From Formicarius rufipectus (Eukaryota; Chordata; Aves; Passeriformes; Formicariidae): DNA of 64,000 nt. This document shows positions 59,601 to 64,000 of this stretch, piece after piece. The notes beneath the pieces were generated by a model. That model searched no databases, had not been told where the DNA came from, and saw only the letters and a list, made by a program, of their open reading frames with translations. The position numbers were made by a program, and so were the translations under genes. The stretch is from assembly GCA_013399695.1 (NCBI GenBank), contig VXAU01003998.1, positions 1,330,330 through 1,394,329 on the forward strand, given 5' to 3'. Position 1 is the stretch's first letter. Each line of letters opens with the position of its first letter.

Positions 59601-62429
59601 GGGTGTGGGTGTCTGTCCTCTTGCTTCATAGAGGGAGGTTAGGGCTTTCAGCTGGCAGGGTTTGCCTGGTTGTCCCAAAAAACTGTCGTGGAATAGGTCA
59701 TGTTTCCCTTAGAGACTGCCCAGAAGCTGGCTGAACAGTGTGGTGTGGGAAGGCTTTCATTACCTGCAGCTTGTTCTGACATTTATTTAGAGCAGTAAGT
59801 TGGGGTCAGACCCACTGTATGTGGCAATACATATGGCTTTAATTTTGTTGATTTTTAAGAAATTTGAGCAATTCCTTTAAAGAAAAAGTCGTAGTAATAG
59901 GGTTGTGCCTCTGCTTTTACAGTTGTTTATTCCATTCCAGAATACAATACAGTTTAGTTTCATTTCCCCCCCCCGCCTTTTAAAGCTTTGATTTATAACT
60001 CTCCAAAATGTCATGTCATACTATCTAAAACTGTCAGTCCATGCCATTTTTCAAAGCCCTGTTTGATAATGCCTTTTGACTCTCAAATCAAATGTAAAGA
60101 CATTAATGATCTGAAGGTGATCCTTGATTAGTTGTGCTGCCTAAGGGCTGCAGCTGAGCTCTGGGTCCTGATGCAGCAGGGATAACCCTCACTGTTAGTG
60201 AGAGATGGTCATTGTCTTGGAGGTCTTGGGCTCATGATTATCATAGGCTGGGAGACAGAAAGCATCATTATCTCTGCTGTGCAGATACAGAACATCATTT
60301 ACTCTGTCCATTTGTCGGCTTTATTTTTATGGCCTACTCTCTTCTTTGCTTTCTATGGGAAATGACCCCCTCCATATATCAACACTCCTTACATTCCTTG
60401 ACAAAGTAACCTGACTGCTTTCTGAGGTTATCCACATGGCTAAATACCTGTTAAAGTCTTGTGTTATTCCCTCCTTCCTTTCTCCCCCCTCTCCTTTTTT
60501 TTCTAATACTGTTTTTTTTTGTATCTCTACTGTTTGATTGTGGGTTTTTTCCTCAAACAGAGCAAATATCAACCTCTGCATTGGAAACACAAGTAATGGT
60601 GTTATCAACAGTTCTCGAATACCCTGCTCATCTGCAAGCTACTGAGAGGGAAAATGCCATGGGGAATGATGCCTGATTGCATTAATGTCACTAGTAATGT
60701 CTTAAGCTGCTCTGCTCTGGTTTACTAATCAAATCTTAACTTTGCCAGTCCTGACTATTAAGCCTTTAAACAGTCTTAATTTTATGAACCTCTTATGGGA
60801 GAGGAGAGGGGGAAATTAAAGAGAGTAACAAGGATCCCAGTTTCTCCTGACAGCAGAGGAGCCCCACAGATATGAAGGCAAGAAGCTTGACTGGAGACTG
60901 TTGTTTTCTCAGCACTGCATCTTTGTGGTGTACACTCACATACAGTGTTATGTTTTAGCTATGCTTGCATTCTTCATTCTTTCCAAATTTTGGTTTTCTG
61001 AGTATAACTTAAAAATCCAGATAAAATCACAGTTTAACTATTAGGCACTTGTGTACAAGGAGCAGTTTTCACTTGCAGTCACAGTGCTGTGCTTGCAAAC
61101 TAATGCCAGGGAGAAACCTTTCTTTCAAGAAACAGAATGGATACTATAAAGGCCCATGTAAGGGAGGAGAGTCATACTCAAACTGCAAAAATCTGCCTAC
61201 AGATTTTCAGCATTGTGTGGTATTCTCTGGAAACTCAAGGAAATCTGTATTGGAGCATCCTGGAGAAAACTACTTGTTCCATCCTGCTGTTGGCAGTCAT
61301 GAGAGTATTGATGTTTTCTGCTCTGCTTTCATTTCTGTTATAACGCCTGGATGTTTGAAGAAGGATCAGCTTTTGTTTTGTTTGTTACAAAGTGAGGAAA
61401 GGAGGAACTGGAGGAGGCTGGGTCACTTTGGAAATGCAATGGAGAAGGAGGGATCTCTAGTTATTTCAGCCAATTTATGGCACAAAGTCCATACCATATA
61501 GAGGATGAAGGTATGCTCACTGGGTACAGGGATTGCTTTTTCTAAGCAGCTTCTGTAGTTCAAAAGAGAAGAAAACAGGGAGGAGATCAAGGTGGGAGCC
61601 TGTGGTTCTGCTGGAAGAAGTGCCTAGTCAAAGGTGGACTCTTCGTCCCTGGATATCATTTCTGGTGGGTCATGCTGAAAGGATGGTCTCAGGATGTTTG
61701 CAAGACACCTTTTTTTTTTTCCACACAGCTTCTAAACTAGAAGCAACATAAAACACTCAAAGCCTGAGGTGGCCATCACCCCAAGCACTATGGCACAAGG
61801 ATTGTGAAAAGCTATGGATTTATAGGTGAAGGACTGCAACCTGGCAGCATGTGACTGTGCTGGCACACCTTTGGTCTTCGGTCTGGGGTTTTGCCTTTCT
61901 CCACCTTTCCCACAGACAGGCTTCCAGGATGGAGTTTCCCCTTTATTTCCTTCCTGAAAAGCTGCCATTGCCTCTCTGCTCAAGGCACTCACAGCACAAG
62001 GTGTGGCTCTGCTGTTATGGTGCATGAGGCGTGTTCCATTGAGAGTCCACGTGCACCTGAGGGAGCCCATAAAACGCACACACGGTCCATTCAGATGTTG
62101 CACAAAGATGAGTAGTAGGAAATATTTGACTGGTTTGTCCAAAGTGACAGCAATAAGATCCTTCCATTCCTGGAGGTCTGAATAAACATAGTAGGTTTTG
62201 GGCTGAGCACAGGTTAGATCAAGCCCCATTTACATAGGAGCTTGTTACTGCCTTGGAGTTGCAGCAGCAGTGTCATGATTACTAATGAGTCTCTCTAAAT
62301 TCCTCCATCTGCTCCTTCCTTCTTTTTCTATCACAAACATGCACACTCTGCCTGGGAAGGGTAGAAAGACACTGAACAGTCCATTGCAGCTTCTGTGCCT
62401 TATGTCTTCGTGTCTGTGTGTGTTTCCAG
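56684..62429 (+). other. OSBPL5: OSBPL5 intron 5 of the coding region
   Basis: 5,746-nt intron (gtaaca...TTCCAG). It includes a TG/TA run near 58280-58297 and a pyrimidine-rich stretch near 60463-60540. Two chance-like open frames at 61049-61501 (+) and 61732-62229 (-) have no recognisable domain. Confidence 0.85.
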
Positions 62430-62514
62430 GGGCCAAAGGGAGAAAATGTCGGTTCGATCACTCAGCCTCTTCCCAGCAGCTACTTGATTTTCAGAGCAGC
62501 CTCTGAATCAGACG
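62430..62514 (+). CDS. OSBPL5: OSBPL5 coding exon 6 (residues 200-227 plus one base, PH domain continued)
   Basis: The exon is bounded by the acceptor GTGTGTGTTTCCAG (ending 62429) and a consensus donor gtaagt (62515). It reads GPKGENVGSITQPLPSSYL and then IFRAASESD, followed by one base of a Gly codon. GSITQPLPSSYLI with RAASESDG is shared by ORP5 and ORP8. It lies just before the PH carboxy-terminal helix (in the family GRCWLDALELAL), which should open the next exon. I found no such sequence between 62515 and 64000, so that exon is outside the window. The preceding intron is 5,746 nt. Confidence 0.97.
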
Positions 62515-64000
62515 GTAAGTTTTGGGTTTCTTTTGCTTTCTGCAGATTGCATACTTTCTGCTAGTGAAAAAATACATCAATGCCAGAAAATTGGTGTGTA
62601 AAGTTAAAAAAAATGGCAGGTCACCCAGCCTGAGATGCTGCTCCTTAGCAATGCTCAGAATAGGTCAAGCAGACTGCAGGCACATTTCATCTCCCTTATC
62701 AAACAACCACCTTTCTGTCCATGTGTGTGGAAGAAGGATCTCGGCTTCTAAGAGATGTGTATATATATATGGACCTCTTACATATACTAAGCCAGCATAA
62801 AATAAAGGATGAGAGTTGATCCCAAAATTGAGATGATAGAGGGGCTTAACTGTTTCCTCAGTTCAGCAGAGACTTCAGTGTGTTATCTGCCTACATCTAG
62901 CTAGGGATCTGTTGGAGGAAAACGATGTAGAAGCATTAAAGAACTGTTGGTAGATGTCTTTCAGGCACCAGAATTTTCCTGTAAGCTTGTGCTATGCTTT
63001 ACAATATAACAGACTCTCATACTGGTGTCTCCACATGTAAAATACCTTTCTGTGAATTCATAAAATTCTGGAAGGCAAATTGAGGTTAATATATAACAGA
63101 CATGCCAGCTTGCTATGTGAAAATCTCTACAAATGAATTTAGCAGATCTAAAATATCAGTGATTTATAAACAGATAAGAAGATTAAAAACATGTTCTCAT
63201 TCCATTTGACCTCCAGACTACTCTATTTTTTTTTTCACAGCAAATTAACCCAGGCTGTTCGTTTTATGGGTATTTTTCATTTACCCCACCAAGGAGGCTC
63301 ATGTATCCCATGTGCTCCTTACATGCAGTAGAATAGCTTTAGATTTGTTCTAACATCACTTGCAAAGGCTCCTAAGCTAGCAATATCTCCCAAGAGATCA
63401 TCAGAAGTAAGACCTTTCTAGCTGTGATCTCTCTGTCTGGGTCATACAGCATGTGCTGAAAAAGCACAAAATGGACCATATGTTGAGAATTTTCAGCACT
63501 GAAATGCCTGTGGGAAGTTTTCTGCCCAGTGAATTATTAAATGTCTCTGGTATCATAAGAGCTTAAAATAGTGATTTACTGGAACAGATTTTGAAAGCCA
63601 AGATACTGGCCAAGATTCTTGGGAAGCATGCAAAGACCAGACAGATCAAAGCAGAGTTACTTTAGGGTTTAGTATGCTTTTTCTTTACTTTGCTGCTTCC
63701 CTACAGTAGGATCTAATGTTACATGGAAATCTAATGTGATCAAGGGAAGGAGGAGGAACTGAGGTTTCTCTCAATCAAATATCTTAAATCTACATAGGAA
63801 GTAACTAGGGCCTTTGGTTCAGGATGAAATAATACATGCTCTTGAGCAGCAGTAGAAATGCCCGAGAGCCATGTGCACAGGTTTGGAGCACCCACAGATT
63901 CTGAGTCTGAGAAAGGTGACCACAGCAGCCACTGTGAACTGAAGCTTTGGGATCTGTCCATTGGGCAGTGGACTTAAAAGTCAATACTGTATTGCACCAG
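62515..64000 (+). other. OSBPL5: OSBPL5 intron 6, incomplete at window end
   Basis: Begins with the consensus donor gtaagt. I searched for the expected next exon (PH carboxy-terminal helix, CWLDALELAL-like) and did not find it, so the acceptor is beyond 64000. Confidence 0.8.
62757..62770. repeat. Short (TA)n run in the last intron
   Basis: GTGTATATATATAT run about 240 bp after coding exon 6. Simple repeat only. Confidence 0.75.

Larger units (their letters stand above)
38476..64000 (+). other. OSBPL5: OSBPL5 (ORP5) locus, 5' coding half, truncated by window end
   Basis: Six exons splice into one continuous frame that I recognise as the amino-terminal part of oxysterol-binding protein-related protein 5. 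In this family ORP5 is anchored in the ER by a carboxy-terminal membrane segment. It works at ER-plasma membrane contacts, where the PH domain binds plasma-membrane phosphoinositides and the ORD domain exchanges phosphatidylserine for PI4P (family knowledge). Only residues 1-227 are encoded here. The ORD, its EQVSHHPP-type signature and the ER anchor are outside the window. The opening residues MKEENFLRRRFSLCP distinguish it from the paralogue OSBPL8, which shares the later PH region but has a different amino terminus. Exon phases are 1, 0, 0, 0, 0, 1. The last donor leaves one base (G) for the next exon, which I did not find before 64000. Confidence 0.95.

Noticed and set aside
61049..62229. 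Open frames of 150 codons (+) and 165 codons (-) inside an OSBPL5 intron
   Set aside because: No protein-like domain or flanking splice pair was seen. They are probably chance in intronic sequence, and the minus frame is antisense to the gene.
1..64000. tRNA, rRNA, CRISPR array, bacterial operon or intact retroviral genes
   Set aside because: I looked for these by eye and found no supporting sequence. Absence of small RNA genes cannot be proved without covariance-model searches.

Overview
This is a piece of vertebrate nuclear genome, most likely from a bird. It is AT-leaning, almost entirely non-coding, and has short coding exons separated by kilobase-scale introns with GT-AG splice sites. 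Its dispersed repeats are CR1 LINEs ending in the typical avian CR1 3' sequence, plus one LTR that looks like an avian ERVL-type solo LTR. Crocodilians and turtles also carry CR1, so bird is a probable call rather than a proven one. Nothing bacterial, organellar or CRISPR-like is present.

The only gene I can name is OSBPL5 (ORP5), an oxysterol-binding-protein-related lipid transporter, on the + strand and cut off by the right edge of the window. Six coding exons are clear: 38497-38632, 44358-44431, 53978-54058, 54727-54828, 56480-56683 and 62430-62514. Spliced together they are 682 nt and give an open frame of 227 codons plus one base, with every phase consistent. They encode the amino-terminal region and most of the PH domain. 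The rest of the PH domain, the lipid-transfer (ORD) domain and the carboxy-terminal ER anchor must lie to the right. The first coding exon begins with a few bases of 5' UTR behind a splice acceptor, so the promoter and first exon are farther upstream and I could not locate them.

Layout. Positions 1 to about 38350 are intergenic or OSBPL5 5'-intron sequence. This stretch holds three CR1 copies (2318-3085 minus, 5735-6240 plus, 20290-21594 plus), a degenerate interstitial telomere-type TTAGGG block (10563-10630), a solo LTR in minus orientation (11372-11808), a T/G-rich low-complexity tract (17017-17120), and one unidentified minus-strand open frame of 177 codons (8317-8850) whose translation looks protein-like. 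Positions 38351-64000 are OSBPL5 exons and introns, with one short CR1 tail (55499-55560) and a few microsatellites.

The most interesting observation is a 63-nt, phase 0/0, stop-free candidate cassette exon at 45457-45519. It lies between the second and third OSBPL5 coding exons and would insert 21 residues ahead of the conserved segment. Next are the unidentified minus-strand frame, the telomere-type block, and a two-codon upstream ORF whose stop overlaps the OSBPL5 start as ATGA. I see no sign of a new multi-gene system here.
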